64,000 bases of DNA from Chrysemys picta bellii (GCF_011386835.1 NC_088798.1:2666001-2730000), one strand, 5' to 3'; shown: positions 24,701 to 51,039, counted from the stretch's first letter. Made by a program: numbers and translations. The notes: generated from the sequence alone by a model not told the origin.

Positions 24701-27700
24701 AATGTTCTGGGTTTGGGTGTTTGAGGTAATAAACAACAAATCCACAGAAAGCAGATGCTTTTTGCAAAAAAATTAGTGAAAAACTCCATTTTCCATTAAA
24801 ATTGCAATGGAAATTTTTCTGCCAGACACAGTTGTGTAGCTTAATCCTTCTAAAGTGCTAAATATTCATGATATAAGGGTCAGAAGGAAGTTCATTCTCC
24901 ATGGCTCATTCCATCCTTAGAGTCTCCACTAGGATTGCTTAAAAGGGAACTAGTTGTGACTAAATGAAACGGTGTATTTTCGAATGCAGACACCTGTCTT
25001 TCTGGCAACGGGATTGAGACACCAAATGCATTTCATGTAGGGTACTGAGCAGTTGCAGAATGCTGTGGCCAGTAGCAACCGAGCTGTTATCAATCCTGAG
25101 ACATGGAGTCACAAGTCATTCTGTACTAGAACACACTTTAATTTATGTATCAGAGGGGTAGCCATGTTGGTCTGGATCTGTAAACAGCAACAAAGAGTCC
25201 TGTGGTACCTGATAGACTAACAGATGTATTGGAGCATGAGCTTTCGTGGGTGAATACCCACTTCGTCAGGCTTGGGTGAATACTCACTTCGTCAGACGCA
25301 GGGGTATTCACCCACGAAAGCTCATGCTCCAATACATCTGTTAGTCTATCAGGTGCCACAGGACTCTCTGTAGCACTTTAATTTATGGATCTCACATGTC
25401 AGGTTAATCATCAACAGTTCAGAGGCTGCCATGTGAGGCAGTCATGCTGGGTAGTATTCAAAGGAGAACTTTGGCATCTATCTTTGCAACAAATTGGATC
25501 CAAAACAAAGTCCATGCTCACATAATGGGCCTAAATTCCACTAGGTCCAAAAGCCACACACTTTCCATCATTCCGTGGACCAACAAAGCAAGATATTTTA
25601 AAAGGGGACTGATAATGGGACAGACACTGTCAGAAACTTCCACTTCTAGGTCACTATATCAAATCCTGTCCAGATTGGTAATGACTGAACATTGTTACCA
25701 TCTGATGGCTGTTCCATAAATGTGTGAAATGAGTTTAGGGGCATCAAATCAATCCCCAGTAGCTAGGCAACCTGGTCACAAAAGCCACCAATAACCAGCA
25801 CACTTGTTAGTCTCAGAAGAAAGGCCAGATGCTGAATAAGTCATGGTTGAACTTGCCTTTGACCCTTAAAGTTGGCCCTGCCAGCTCTGTACAGACGTAT
25901 GCAGCTTGCACTCTCACTGCCCATGTTATACATAGTCTGTGGATAAATGGAGGACAAAGATTTACACCGGTTTTCAAATCTTTAAAACTTCAGAAACTTT
26001 GAAAAAGGCAAAAAGGAATTCCTTTTAGGAAGCACTTCCTGCCTCTTCGTTGTACACACAGTATAACCAGGGTCTTAAAGACAGCGTGCAGAGAATGTCA
26101 ACATGCTATTTGAAAATGCAAGGAGCTTTCACACAAAAATAAGCCCAGCACTTTCTTCTAGGGCGTCTTTGGAGTCGTAAGAAGGGGTAAGGTCTTTTCA
26201 CCAGAGTGCAGGGGAGAAAATTCCTCCGGTAGCCTTGCTACAGCTTTATATTGGCATAGAAAGATGAATGATTTACTCACCTTCTGATGGTAGATGGTGC
26301 TGTATTTCACCAGGTGTTTATCACGGCAGCCAGCCCACCCCAGCAGAATTACCACAGGCCGGTTATTTTTGTTTCCCATCTCTGGACTAGTGTCTGAAAT
26401 AAACCAGATTTTTAAAAAATGAAACTGCCCTTCAGTCCACTAGAGTCAGAGTGAAATTGCAACCTACCTACTTAATAAGGATAGCGATTTTAACCCCACC
26501 CAAAGCCTGTACTGCAACTCTTGCGCTTATAACTGGATTCCTTCTGTAGCCTATCAGTTTATCATTTAGCTGTTATTGCCGTATTATTTGTGTTACAAAA
26601 CAATCGAGACTGGGGCCCAATTGTACTGGGCACAGTACAAAAAATAAAATGACAAATCTTGCCCCCAAACAACTTATAGTGTAAAGAAGGACAAAAAGGC
26701 TACAGGCCAAGGTAGGACACAAATAAGGGGGTAAAGATGCTAAAAACTAGAAGCTCACATTATAAATGTTTCTAAAATTCAGGTTTCAAAAAAAATCCAT
26801 TTACCAGTGACAAATGGCAGTTTTCCCATCACTGTACGGGGAGGGAAACAGGCGCCTTGATTTTTGGAGAAGTTTACATTTGCATTAAAAAAAAGTTTCC
26901 AGCTCAGTTAGTTACTTAAGGCTTGTCTACACATGGAGTTAGCTCTGATCCTTTGAAAGTGGGATAAGCTAAACAGAAACAAGGCACTATTATTCCAAAA
27001 TAAGAGTGTCCACATGGGGAGTTAATCAGGAATAACTCCATGTGTAGGCAAGCCCAAAGATATTAGTTTTGTCTTATTTTTAAGCCACCCCAATAGTGCT
27101 CTTGGCCCTTTCAAAAGACATAAAAAGATGTGGTCGCTGTCCCAAAGATTTTCCAATCTAATATCCGATACAGTGGAACGACAGCGACAGACGCCAGCTG
27201 GAGAAGGACCTGGAGAAGGCAATAAGCTTACAGGGTGACGGTCTGGCCCTGCCACCCATTCTGCCGCGAATAACTGTTTCTGCTTAACACTCCCAGGCAC
27301 AATGGAGGAAGTGATTTAAAGGAGGCGGGAGCCCTGGGTATCCCCAGCTCCCCTGAAGCCACCAGGGAGCACAGCCCAGTATCCACACAGGATTGTTTGC
27401 TAACAGGAATGTGAGATAGAAGGAGTAAGGGCAAGTCCTGCAATAGCAACACCCCAGCCACTAAGCCCCTCTGGGCTACTAGGGACAACACTGCACAGCC
27501 CCTGGGGGCATCAGGCACTCGCACCCCTCCACCCGGGGCATCGGACGCCTGCCTCACCTCACCGCAACCCCTCACCTCTTCCCCCAGGGGCATCAGACAC
27601 CCTCCCCCCACCTCACCCTGCCCCCCCCAACCCCCAGGGGCATCAGACACCTGCCTCACCTCACCCCAACCCCTCACCCTCTTCCCCCAGGGGCATCAGA

Positions 27701-28376
27701 CACCCTCCCCCCACCTCACCCTGTCCCCCCCCCAACCCCCAGGGGCATCAGACACCCTCCCCCCACCTCACCCTGCCCCCCCCAACCCCCAGGGGCATCA
27801 GACACCTGCCTCACCTCACCCCAACCCCTCACCCTCTTCCCCCAGCAGCATCAGACACCCTCCCCCCACCTCACCCTGTCCCCCCCAACCCCCAGAGGCA
27901 TCAGACACCTGCCTCGCCTCACCCCAACCCCTCACCTCTTCCCCCAGCGGCATCAGACACCCTCCCCCCACCCAACCCCCAGGGGCATCAGATACCCCCC
28001 TAGCCTGTCCCCCCCCCTCACCGGCATCAGACACCCTCCCCCCACCTCACCCTGTCCCCCCCCCCCACCGGCATCAGACACCCTCCCCCCACCTCACCGG
28101 CATCAGACACCCTCCCCCCACCTCACCCTGTCCCCCCCTCACCTCTTCCCCCGACACTCACCCCCCCCAGCCTGTCCCCCACCCCCAGGGGCATCAGACA
28201 CCCCCCTCCCCTCACCCTCCCCCCACCTGTGCCCCCCGCGGGGTCTCAGACACCCGCCGCCCCCCGGAGCCGCTACGCCCGCGAGGATTATGGGGACCCC
28301 GCCCCGCCGCCAGCCCCGTACCCGGCCGCCCCCCCGGCGGCAGCTCGATGGTATAGTCCAGCTCTCTGCCCCCCAT
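21783..28376 (-). CDS. TMEM53: Transmembrane protein 53 (three coding exons, complete)
   Basis: Coding exons on the minus strand are 28322-28376, 26281-26393 and 21783-22439. All junctions are GT-AG and the phases join to 825 nt, 274 aa plus stop, close to the 277 aa I recall for human. The N-terminus has the family signature [16 protein letters not shown]. Exon 2 encodes [20 protein letters not shown]. Exon 3 begins [11 protein letters not shown] and carries an alpha/beta-hydrolase-like nucleophile elbow (HVFSNGG), an Asp in FDSAPG, a hydrophobic segment ([19 protein letters not shown]) and a late His in SAHVSHL. This is the TMEM53/DUF829 family. Known role: a nuclear-envelope protein that limits BMP-SMAD signalling by restraining SMAD nuclear entry; hydrolase activity is not established. 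The start is the only in-frame Met before the conserved ELDYTIE motif. The gene lies head to head with ARMH1 and intron 1 holds a large C-rich (+ strand) minisatellite. No frameshift is seen. Confidence 0.95.
22830..23530. mobile_element. Probable non-autonomous DNA transposon in TMEM53 intron 2
   Basis: The left end 'gattccacttaatagccacc' and the right end (reverse complement 'ggttccgcttatgagcagtt') are imperfect inverted repeats, with 'ctggttaatagcaac' and 'gttaccagcaaaagctgcca' also mirrored. The interior has self-similar phrases ('gggaaggaag(t/c)gct(g)ggacat'). No transposase frame is seen. Confidence 0.5.
25144..25375. mobile_element. Inverted pair of a second subfamily of the turtle repeat
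   Basis: The left unit starts 'gtatcagaggggtagccatgttggtctgg' and includes 'gagctttcgtgggtgaatacccacttcgtcag'. The right unit (about 25285-25370) is its reverse complement ('cacccacgaaagctcatgctccaatacatctgttag'). Between them is a partly duplicated 'gggtgaatactcacttcgtcag'. It lies in TMEM53 intron 2. Confidence 0.88.
26595..26745 (-). mobile_element. L3-like interspersed repeat relic
   Basis: 'gagactggggcccaattgtactgggc', 'cttgcccccaaacaacttatagtgtaa' and 'aggacacaaataagggggta' match the amniote L3-like pattern. It lies in TMEM53 intron 1. Confidence 0.55.
26921..27056. mobile_element. Short MITE, about 135 bp
   Basis: The ends are inverted repeats: 'ggcttgtctacacatggagtta' at the left and 'taactccatgtgtaggcaagcc' at the right, matching at nearly all positions. 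It is a non-coding palindrome-ended element inside TMEM53 intron 1. Confidence 0.8.
27500..28245. repeat. C-rich minisatellite in TMEM53 intron 1, about 50-bp unit
   Basis: Units contain GGGGCATCAGACACCCTCCC or CCACCTCACCCTG with long C runs and CCCAACCCCCA. 'GCATCAGACA' recurs roughly every 50 bp from about 27590 on, with shorter units near the right end. The TMEM53 transcript strand is therefore G-rich. The array stops about 80 bp short of the exon 1 donor at 28321. Confidence 0.93.
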
Positions 28377-28700
28377 GCTCGGGCGCGCGGGGGAGATCGC
28401 CGATCGCCGTCGCACTCTCGGGCCGAAGCGCCCGCCCTCCACACCGGAAGTGACCGCCCTCTCCTGAGACGCCAGCCAATAGGAGCGATCGAGGCCCACG
28501 CCCTGTGACCTCACATCCTAGCAACGCGCCTCTCAGGGGCTAACAGAACCCGCGCCCCTAGCAACCGCTGTCTCGCCAGCGCCCCGCCCACCGGGTCGGA
28601 ATGAGGCTACCCATTGGTCGAAGGCTAGGTGAGCGCGGTCTGTGGTTGGTTCGTCTGGGATGTCAATCAAACTGAAGCGCTGGCGGGCAGGTGAGAGGGA
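28377..28700. promoter_or_regulatory. CpG-rich divergent promoter between TMEM53 and ARMH1
   Basis: This GC- and CpG-rich block lies immediately upstream of the TMEM53 start codon and is unlike the repeats on either side. It contains an ETS-type site ACCGGAAGTG (28444-28453), a CCAAT box (28476-28480), an inverted CCAAT (ATTGG at 28613-28617) and two identical CCTAGCAAC 9-mers (28517-28525 and 28557-28565) that resemble RFX/X-box half-sites. There is no clear TATA box, which fits a housekeeping-type bidirectional promoter. TMEM53 leaves to the left and ARMH1, by inference, to the right. Divergent TMEM53/ARMH1 arrangement is also what I recall from human. Confidence 0.75.
28640..28690 (+). other. 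Candidate non-coding first exon end of ARMH1
   Basis: The sequence GGCGGGCAG|GTGAGA at 28682-28696 is a near-ideal splice donor on the plus strand just downstream of the CpG promoter. Since ARMH1 needs an untranslated first exon, this is the most plausible donor. The 5' boundary given is arbitrary. No transcript evidence is available. Confidence 0.3.
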
Positions 28701-28734
28701 GCCGCGTGCAATCGACACCCCTGTGTAGGGGGCC

Positions 28735-28880
28735 CCGGGGCGATGTGTAACGCCCACAGACCCAGGGCATCGGCAGGCGGGATCGAACCGGGGACCTCCG
28801 GAGCTTAGTGCAGCAGCGGCTCTCGCTTGAGCCCCGGGCTGGTAGCTAAGGCTGTAGAGCCGCTCGCGGGACAGCGCCCC
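28735..28880 (-). mobile_element. tRNA-derived SINE fragment
   Basis: On the minus strand there is a pol III B-box GGTTCGATCCC (plus-strand 28779-28789) within 'gagctccggaggtccccggttcgatc..', and upstream 'agctacagccttagctacc' in A-box position, though that box is imperfect. It sits between the promoter and the G-rich array. Confidence 0.55.
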
Positions 28881-28884
28881 GCCC

Positions 28885-30290
28885 CCAGGCGTGTGGGGGC
28901 TACACGGGGGGTGGGTAGGCGGGGGGGGGGCGCAGGCAGGGGGCAGGACGGGGGGCGCAGGCGGGGGGCAGGACGGGGGGTGGGTAGATGGGGTTGGGAG
29001 GTGCAGACGGGGGGTGGGTAGATGGGGTTGGGGGGTGCAGGCAGGGGGCAGCGCTGGGGGGTGGGTAGGTGGGGGGTGCAGGCAGGGGGCAGGACAGGGG
29101 GTGGGTAGGTGGGGGTGCAGGCAGGGGGCAGGACGGGGGGCGCAGGCGGGGGGCAGGACGGGGGGTGGGTAGATGGGGTTGGGAGGTGCAGACGGGGGGT
29201 GGGTAGATGGGGTTGGGGGGTGCAGGCAGGGGGCAGGACGGGGGGTGGGTAGGTGGGGGGGCGCAGGCAGGGGGCAGGACGGGGGGGTGGGTAGGTGGGG
29301 GGCGCAGGCAGGGGGCAGGATGGGGGGTGGGTAGGTGGGGGGGCGCAGGCGGGGGGCAGGACGGGGGGTGGGTAGGTGGGGGGGCGCAGGCAGGGGGCAG
29401 GACGGGGGGGTGGGTAGATGGGGTTGGGGGGTGCAGGCAGGGGGCAGCGCTGGGGGGTGGGTAGGTGGGGGGTGCAGGCAGGGGGCAGCGCTGGGGGGTG
29501 GGTAGGTGGGGGGCGCAGGCAGGGGGCAGGACGGGGAGCGCAGGCGGGGGGCAGGACGGGGGGTGGGTAGATGGGGTTGGGAGGTGCAGACGGGGGGTGG
29601 GTAGATGGGGTTGGGGGGTGCAGGCAGGGGGCAGCGCTGGGGGGTGGGTAGGTGGGGGGTGCAGGCAGGGGGCAGGACAGGGGTGGGTAGGTGGGGGTGC
29701 AGGCAGGGGGCAGGACGGGGGGGTGGGTAGATGGGGTTGGGAGGTGCAGACGGGGGGTGGGTAGATGGGGTTGGGGGGTGCAGGCAGGGGGCAGCGCTGG
29801 GGGGTGGGTAGGTGGGGGGTGCAGGCAGGGGGCAGGACGGGGGGTGGGTAGGTGGGGGTGCAGGCAGGGGGCAGGACGGGGGGCGCAGGCGGGGGGCAGG
29901 ACGGGGGGTGGGTAGATGGGGTTGGGAGGTGCAGACGGGGGGTGGGTAGATGGGGTTGGGGGGTGCAGGCAGGGGGCAGGACGGGGGGTGGGTAGGTGGG
30001 GGGCGCAGGCAGGGGGCAGGACGGGGGGGTGGGTAGGTGGGGGGGCGCAGGCAGGGGGCAGGACGGGGGGGTGGGTAGGTGGGGGGCGCAGGCAGGGGGC
30101 AGGATGGGGGGTGGGTAGGTGGGGGGGCGCAGGCAGGGGGCAGGACGGGGGGGTGGGTAGGTGGGGGGGCGCAGGCAGGGGGCAGGACGGGGGGTGGGTA
30201 GGTGGGGGGGCGCAGGCAGGGGGCAGGACGGGGGGGTGGGTAGGTGGGGTGGGTGGGTGCAGGGGGCAGGGTTGGTAGGTGGGGGGATGG
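28885..30290. repeat. G-rich minisatellite with higher-order structure, 1.4 kb
   Basis: The basic unit of about 40 bp is GCAGGCAGGGGGCAGGACGG plus GGGGTGGGTAGGTGGGG. Variants carry GATGGGGTTGGGAGGTGCAG, which appears at about 28987, 29172, 29570, 29730 and 29915, indicating higher-order blocks of roughly 160-185 bp and multiples. It is G-rich on the plus strand, the inferred RNA-like strand of ARMH1. Runs of four or more G occur in nearly every unit. Confidence 0.96.
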
Positions 30291-30347
30291 GGTAGATGCA
30301 GGCAGTGGGGGAGGGCAGCGGGGGTTGGTCAGTGTATAAGAATATAA

Positions 30348-30520
30348 TACACCTCTACTCCGATATAACGCTGTCCTCGGGAGCCAAAAAATCTTACCGC
30401 GTTATATCGAACTTGCTTTGATCCGCCGGAGTGCGCAGCCCCGCCCCGGGAGTGCTGCTTTACTGCGTTATATCCGAATTCGTGTTATATCGGGTCGCGC
30501 TATATCAGGGTAGAGGTGTA
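30348..30520. mobile_element. MITE with TACACCTCTACTCCGATATA ends, 173 bp
   Basis: The left end TACACCTCTACTCCGATATA is mirrored at the right end (TATATCAGGGTAGAGGTGTA, 30501-30520) with two mismatches. TA at both tips is consistent with a TA target site, as in Tc1/mariner-type elements. Internally 'gttatatcg' words recur. No coding capacity. Confidence 0.88.
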
Positions 30521-30524
30521 ATAT

Positions 30525-30800
30525 AAGAATTGCCAGACTGGGTCAGACCAATGGTCCATCTAGCCCAGTCTCCTGTCTTCTGACAGTGGCCAGTACCAGG
30601 TGCTTCAGAGGAAAGAACAGAACAGGGCAGTTATCAAGTGATCCATCCCGTCATCCACTGCCAGCTTCTGGCAGTCAGAGGCTAGGGATAACCAGAGTGT
30701 GGGGTGGCATCCCTGACTATCTTGGCTAATTGCCATTGATGGACCTAGCCTCCGTGAATGTATCTAATTTCCTGTCTTATGATCTATCCCTTTCCTTAGT
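30525..30800 (-). mobile_element. CR1 LINE 3' fragment
   Basis: 'tgccagactgggtcagaccaatggtccatctagcc', 'ttatcaagtgatccatccc' and 'agcttctggcagtcagaggctaggga' match the 3' UTR of the longer CR1 at 51811 and the one at 62400. It is minus-oriented and cut right after the UTR. Confidence 0.85.
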
Positions 30801-31303
30801 TTGCTGTTGGCCTGGCTGTGTAGGAGGAGTAAGGCAAAGAGATTCTTTTAGGACTGGAGGAGACACAGTGCCTCATGGCATAATGAGCATGGTGTGAGAG
30901 CCAGCCAATCACCCCCAGAAGACAACCATGGGTAGGGGGAATGACCAGTATCTCACACAGCCCCTTTCTCAAAGAGCTATTGGGAGCCATGGGGGAACTG
31001 AAGAGGGTGTAGGGGCATCGCAGCTGGGGTGGGGTGAGCATTGGCGGAAATGGAGTTTCACAGAGCTGGCAAGGGAACTAGCATTAGATGGATTTGGGGT
31101 CTAACTGGATTAGAGGGAGAGTAGGTACCAGGTTTGGGGGCAAAAGGGTGCTGGGGGAGTCAGTGGGACCAAGGAGAGGGAATAGTAGGTGCCTGGAGGG
31201 GGCTGCTGGAGCAGGGGGTCTGGAGAAGGAGCAAGGGTCATAGAGCTTTAGGGGAGGGAGGAAGGAAGGGGCCTGCTGGATCAGTGGGGATTGTGGGTTT
31301 GGT

Positions 31304-31320
31304 GGGGGGGGGGGGGGGGG
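31304..31320. repeat. Poly-G tract (17 G)
   Basis: An uninterrupted run of G, exact length uncertain. Confidence 0.95.
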
Positions 31321-31900
31321 CGCAGAGCCTTCCCAAAAGTGGAGGGGACAAGCCCCCCTCCTTGGTCCCGCCCCTGCCCCACCTCTTCCCCCAAAGGCCC
31401 CACCCACAGCCAAGCCAGAGCAGGGCTAGGGAGCCTGGGACCCTCTACCTACCCTGGGTGGGGGGCTCCCAAGAGCAGACCCCGGCCTGTGTCCCCACCT
31501 CCTGGGTCCCCTGTGCAGGGCAGGTGGAGGGTCAGTGGCCCCCACAGCTGCCTGCGTGGCTCTTACCCTGACCCAGCTCCAGCCGGGGGGCAGGGCCTCG
31601 GAGCTGCGCCATGGTAAGATCTGCCCAGTGCAGCTGTGGGGAGCCGCGCACCCTCCACCTGCCCTGGGCGGAGGGCCCGGGGAGCAGGGACACGGGCCAG
31701 GGGCAACTCTTGGGCAGGCCCTCCCCCCCCCCCCTGGGCAGGTCTCCACCCATGGGATCCATGGCTCTCCACAGCTGCCTGGGCTCCCAGGGCCCGTCTC
31801 CAGCTGCTGGCCTGGCCAGGGGGCAGGGCCTCGGTGGGAAGAGGACGAGCAGGAGCGGGGGCCATGGTGATAGGTGGATGGGCCAAGCAGGCTCCAACTT
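31321..31900. repeat. GC-rich tandem-like repeat, shared with 51040-51400
   Basis: Related modules of about 120-140 bp contain 'ccctccacctgccctggg', 'cagctgtggggagcc', 'ctgacccagctccagccgg' and 'gagcagggacacgggcc'. The same words occur at 51040-51400. It lies in the inferred first intron of ARMH1. Frames of up to 155 codons here are read-through. Confidence 0.7.
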
Positions 31901-32244
31901 GTGCCAGGGGCTGGGCAAGGCTTGGAATCTGGTGGGTGCCAAGATATCTTAAAACCACCTTTTCCCTCCCGTCTCCCAACTCCTCCAGGGCTGCACCACT
32001 CACAACTGAGGCGGGCACCTCTGGCAGCACAGTGCTCCCGGGCCCTTAACTTGGACTCCTCGATTCAGAAGTGATTCAAAAGGAAAAGTGCTACCTAGTG
32101 AATGGCCAACACCAGTTCCTAAATCACCTGGGTTTTCCTTAGAGTCCTCCCAACAAAGTACTGACTTGGTGTCCAACCCTCTAAGCTTACCCGAGCCAGC
32201 GAGATGAGTGAGGCAGTTCATTGAGTGGCTAGAACGGACAATTT

Positions 32245-32430
32245 GGAGTGAGGAGACTTGGTTCTGTTCTGAGTTACTGTGTGAGCTTGGGGCAAGTCTT
32301 TTCCCCTCTCTGTGAATTTGTTTCTGTATCTGTAAAATAAGGATAATAAGAATCCTTACCCCTATTTATAGGGCACTTGGAGCTCTTTGGGTGAAGAGCA
32401 CCGTATAGGTGCATAGTATTATAACAGTCA
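32245..32430 (+). mobile_element. MIR SINE
   Basis: 'gttactgtgtgagcttggggcaagtcttttcccctctctgtg', 'ctgtaaaataaggataataa' and 'tagggcacttggagctctttgggtgaagagcaccgtataggtgc' form a well-preserved MIR core, tail and 3' end. Confidence 0.85.
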
Positions 32431-33290
32431 AAGTCTGGTACCGTTGTGTCCTCAGTTAGTTGTATTGTGTGATCGTTTTCAGACCAACTGTGCTCCCTGG
32501 CTGGAATGGATAATAGGAAAGCACCCTTTATTCCTCAAATCCTGCTGTCCAGAGGCTGGTGATGGTGTTTCTGAACAGTGAGGATTATTGCTGCTTCTTA
32601 ATAAAAGCAGGATAAGAGCACAGCATCAGCGTCTCAAACATAAATATGGAAATGTTAATTTAGAATCAATTTTGGGATGCTTCAGACTGTTAAGTTCTTT
32701 TAACTAGATTTCTGTAGAGGACATAGGAGCTCTTTATGGGACTGTAAATTTTATGCAAACGGTCTCTGTGAAATACTCGTTCCCTCAACACACTAGCTGT
32801 TCTCTCATCGTGAGCCTTGCACATAATGTTTCACAAATATTCTGTAAATCACTGGGAAAAGCTCATGATGCTGTGAAATACGACTTTCGACAAAGGGGTC
32901 CTAACAGGCCAGTCTCCCATCAGCACTAACATTTGTTATGGCTAATAACACTTTCAATCACAACTATTTTGGGAAAACTGATTTATTTTAAACCTTGTCC
33001 TCCCTCAGAGGAGATCCTGAATACACTCTGCCAAGGACACAGACTCCTACAAACCACAGACTGTTAATTCCCTAATGAAATGCCAACTCCTCTTAACACC
33101 ACAGAATTGTTTCTTTAGCCAACTTTCTAGGGTGGTGGGTTTTTTGGTTTTTATTTTTTTTTAATACACTTAACTACAGAGCATTTCACCTTTAGGTCAT
33201 TGGTTTCCATCCTGCCCAGGCAGTAGTGACAGAAAGTGACCATTGGGCAGCCATCTGGTGCCTTTTGTGAAATGGATTTGGAATCTCAGT
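32431..33290. other. No gene recognised (ARMH1 first intron)
   Basis: AT-rich intron-like sequence with a T-rich tract at about 33140-33165. No exon or clear repeat. Confidence 0.45.
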
Positions 33291-33354
33291 CAAGTTCCTA
33301 GTAGACAAGTGCTAGGCACTTTACAGATAGGAAATAGGCATAGACCCAAACGGA

Positions 33355-33490
33355 CCTAATCGATTTAAACTAAACTGAAAGAAGCCCTGAAATAAGTGTC
33401 CAGACAGGGGGTTGCATTGGTTTAACTAATTTGCTTTTAAATTACACCTTAAATTAAACCAATGCAACTTTCTCACTTAGACAAGGCTTC
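33355..33490. mobile_element. MITE-like element
   Basis: 'ggttgcattggtttaactaa' and 'ttaaattaaaccaatgcaac' are inverted repeats inside it, and 'agtgtccagaca' / 'tagacaaggctt' are at the edges, as in the turtle GTCTACAC-type elements. Confidence 0.6.
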
Positions 33491-33627
33491 CGTCTCAGCA
33501 AAGGGGCCAAGAACTGCAAGAGGCAAAGACTGAACACAGAAGGACACAGATGAAGCATGTTGACAGGGCTGCGTGGAGAGAAGCTTGCAGTATTGCTGCC
33601 TGTGTTGTACCTCCTTTGGCTCCGATT

Positions 33628-33750
33628 TAGGGTGACCAGATGTCCCGATTTTATAGTGACAGTCCCGATTTTTGGGTCTTTTTCTTATATAGGCTCCTAT
33701 TGCCCCCCACCCCCGTCCTGATTTTTCACATTTGCTGTCTGGTCACCCTA
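33628..33750. mobile_element. MITE with TAGGGTGACCAGA ends, 123 bp
   Basis: The left end TAGGGTGACCAGA and right end TCTGGTCACCCTA are inverted repeats. The interior 'tgtcccgattttatagtgacagtcccgatttttggg' is the known high-copy turtle sequence. TA tips suggest a TA target site. Confidence 0.88.
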
Positions 33751-34334
33751 CTCCAATTCTACAAACACCCATGCACGTGCTTAACTTTAAGCCCCACATT
33801 GGGACTACTCACAAGCTTAAAGTTAAGCATGTGTATTTGCAAGATTGGGACCTATGTGATTAAACCATCTTTAGCTTTCAGAGCTGTCAATCTGCACTTT
33901 TTGCCAGAACTAATTACACCACAAAGGGGGGAGGGGGAGACAGAGAGTGCCCAAATATGTCAAAGAAATTCGGCAAAATGGGGATCACTGTCACAGGGTC
34001 AGTTGGGGTTTTCTGTAGCTGCCCTATTCCTTGGATTATTATTTCATTTCCCCCCTGAGTTTATTTTAAAATGTGCCATTGAAAGCTCTCTGCACTCGAA
34101 GAGAAATTAAATAATAAGACATGAACTAGGACAAAAAGGTTCAAAATGCAAAAGCTTCCCAAATCCACATCGTCAAGGTCCTGTGCATCTCTGCTCTTAT
34201 TTCATCCTACTTACCCTCTGGCAGGGCCTGGCATGGGATCAAGTATCCATCCTGGGAAGCTAGCAACATCTGAGATTAAGAACATTTGCAACGTTATAGT
34301 GCTTTATTCATATCTGGGAGGGAGATTGCTCTTG

Positions 34335-34570
34335 TGAAGATGATCTTGTGGTTCAAGCAGGAGATCTGGATTCTAATCCCAGCTCTGCCACAGATTTACC
34401 ATGTGGCCTTGGGTAAATCAGTTAATCTCTTTATGTCTCAGTTTCTCCAGATGTAAAATGGAGATAGCAATGGGAATGAAGGAAGATAAGATTATATTAA
34501 TCAATGTTTGTCAAGTGCTTTGTGATCCTTAGCTGGAAAGCACTAATGAAGGGGAAAGTATAATTAGTGC
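34335..34570 (+). mobile_element. MIR SINE directly upstream of ARMH1 exon 2
   Basis: 'ggttcaagcaggagatctggattctaatcccagctctgcca', 'tgtggccttgggtaaatcagttaatctctttatgtctcagtttc' and 'gtaaaatggagatagc' form a clear, nearly full-length MIR ending about 80 bp before the splice acceptor. Confidence 0.88.
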
Positions 34571-34620
34571 TGGTGTTACTCATTTGTACAGCCTACATTT
34601 ATCTTTAAGGGTTTCTATAA

Positions 34621-50847
<16,227 letters not shown>

Positions 50848-51039
50848 AAACTTCAAACAACAGAATGAGGTCAGCTCCTCTGCCTCGCCTCTTTCCCCTC
50901 TTCCATGCCCTCTGCCTCCCTCTTGGGCCATGCCCGTCTCTAGAGCCCTGCAAATCTGCTTTATGTCCGCATCTTTGGACCATTTCTGTGGATAGCAGCG
51001 TGGATGCAGATACAAGTTTTGTATCCATGCAGGGCTCTG

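Noticed and set aside
28827..30278. Glycine-rich frames of 60-120 codons, superficially silk- or keratin-like
   Set aside because: They exist only because of the G-rich minisatellite and are broken repeatedly by stops at unit variants.
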